Shown in pieces: positions 63,855-64,000 of a DNA stretch of 64,000 bases. Each line of letters begins with the position of its first letter. The stretch's first letter is position 1. The stretch comes from Paenibacillus sp. 598K (GTDB lineage Bacteria > Bacillota > Bacilli > Paenibacillales > Paenibacillaceae). Under the pieces are notes generated by a model, which was not told where the DNA came from, did no database searches, and was given only the letters and a program-made list of their open reading frames with translations. A program made the position numbers and the translations under genes. Location of the stretch: positions 1 to 64,000 of the forward strand of contig NZ_BFBX01000043.1 in assembly GCF_003851045.1 (NCBI RefSeq), given 5' to 3'.

Positions 63855-64000
63855 CTAATGTCCGCCTGATGGGGGACTCGTCACTCTCGCCGCCACGCCC
63901 GGCCTCGTCTTGATATACACCATCGTCCAGTAGTCGAGTCGCGGCACGACGAAGCGGAGATAATGGCCCTGGTGCGCGTCCTTGGGCACCCAGTCCCAGG
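63855..64000 (-). CDS. Partial CDS, 3' end of an unidentified protein
   Basis: A minus-strand frame is open from the window edge to a TAG at 63855 and encodes the last 47 residues. The segment 'GHYLRFVVPRLDYWTMVYI' looks like the closing beta-sandwich strands of a large glycoside hydrolase, where a 'DYWTMVYI' type end is common. The identification is tentative because most of the gene lies outside the window. Confidence 0.5.
   Translation of the reverse strand, partial: WDWVPKDAHQGHYLRFVVPRLDYWTMVYIKTRPGVAARVTSPPSGGH

Noticed and set aside
1-64000. Insertion sequences, CRISPR arrays, tRNA or rRNA genes
   Set aside because: No transposase motifs, repeat-spacer arrays or RNA gene signatures were seen on reading either strand.

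Overview
The window looks like chromosomal DNA of a GC-rich Bacillota, most likely Paenibacillus or a close relative. The evidence is AGGAGG-type ribosome sites, LplB/LplC-type sugar permeases, a FadR-subfamily GntR regulator, cre-like boxes and a LoaP-controlled NRPS/PKS operon. I see no phage, transposase, CRISPR array, rRNA or tRNA gene.

Left arm (1-4.4 kb): a minus-strand operon holds three small paralogous two-helix membrane proteins around an ABC permease in which an LplB-like half and an LplC-like half are fused in one chain. Upstream lies an 840-bp gene-free stretch with two families of short-period repeats, then a promoter with a nearby palindromic operator and a cre-like box.

Sugar locus (4.4-15.7 kb): a lipoprotein binding protein, two permeases and a GH140-like (apiosidase) hydrolase face a convergent GntR regulator. 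A second operon encodes a RuBisCO-like protein, a DUF1537 kinase, an ApnO-like oxidoisomerase, an amidohydrolase and a Gfo/Idh/MocA dehydrogenase. Together these make an almost complete predicted D-apiose pathway: import of apiosides, intracellular release of apiose, oxidation to the lactone, ring opening, oxidoisomerisation, phosphorylation and cleavage by the RuBisCO-like protein. A shared GTATAC-centred palindrome upstream of both operons suggests GntR control.

Biosynthetic locus (15.9-61.7 kb, all minus strand, read from 61.7 down to 15.9): an orphan BtrH-like protein, the antiterminator LoaP, a free carrier protein, an Asn-activating C-A-T-E NRPS, an RsgA GTPase, a KamA-type radical SAM aminomutase, three further NRPS or NRPS/PKS proteins of 2181, 1086 and 4854 aa, an aminotransferase, a discrete malonyl acyltransferase, a KS-DH-KR-ACP protein ending in a BtrH-like acyltransferase domain, an SbnA-like 2,3-diaminopropionate enzyme, and an S12 peptidase fused to an ABC exporter. 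The D-Asn loading module plus the S12-ABC fusion indicate a prodrug strategy like those of zwittermicin, paenilamicin and colibactin. RsgA suggests a ribosome-directed product. Unusual parts are a methylmalonyl-CoA-epimerase-like VOC didomain inside an NRPS, three half-condensation domains, and a BtrH-like domain in place of a thioesterase.

Right arm (61.9-64 kb): a phytanoyl-CoA-dioxygenase-like enzyme is divergent from an AraC regulator, followed by the 3' end of a gene that runs off the window.
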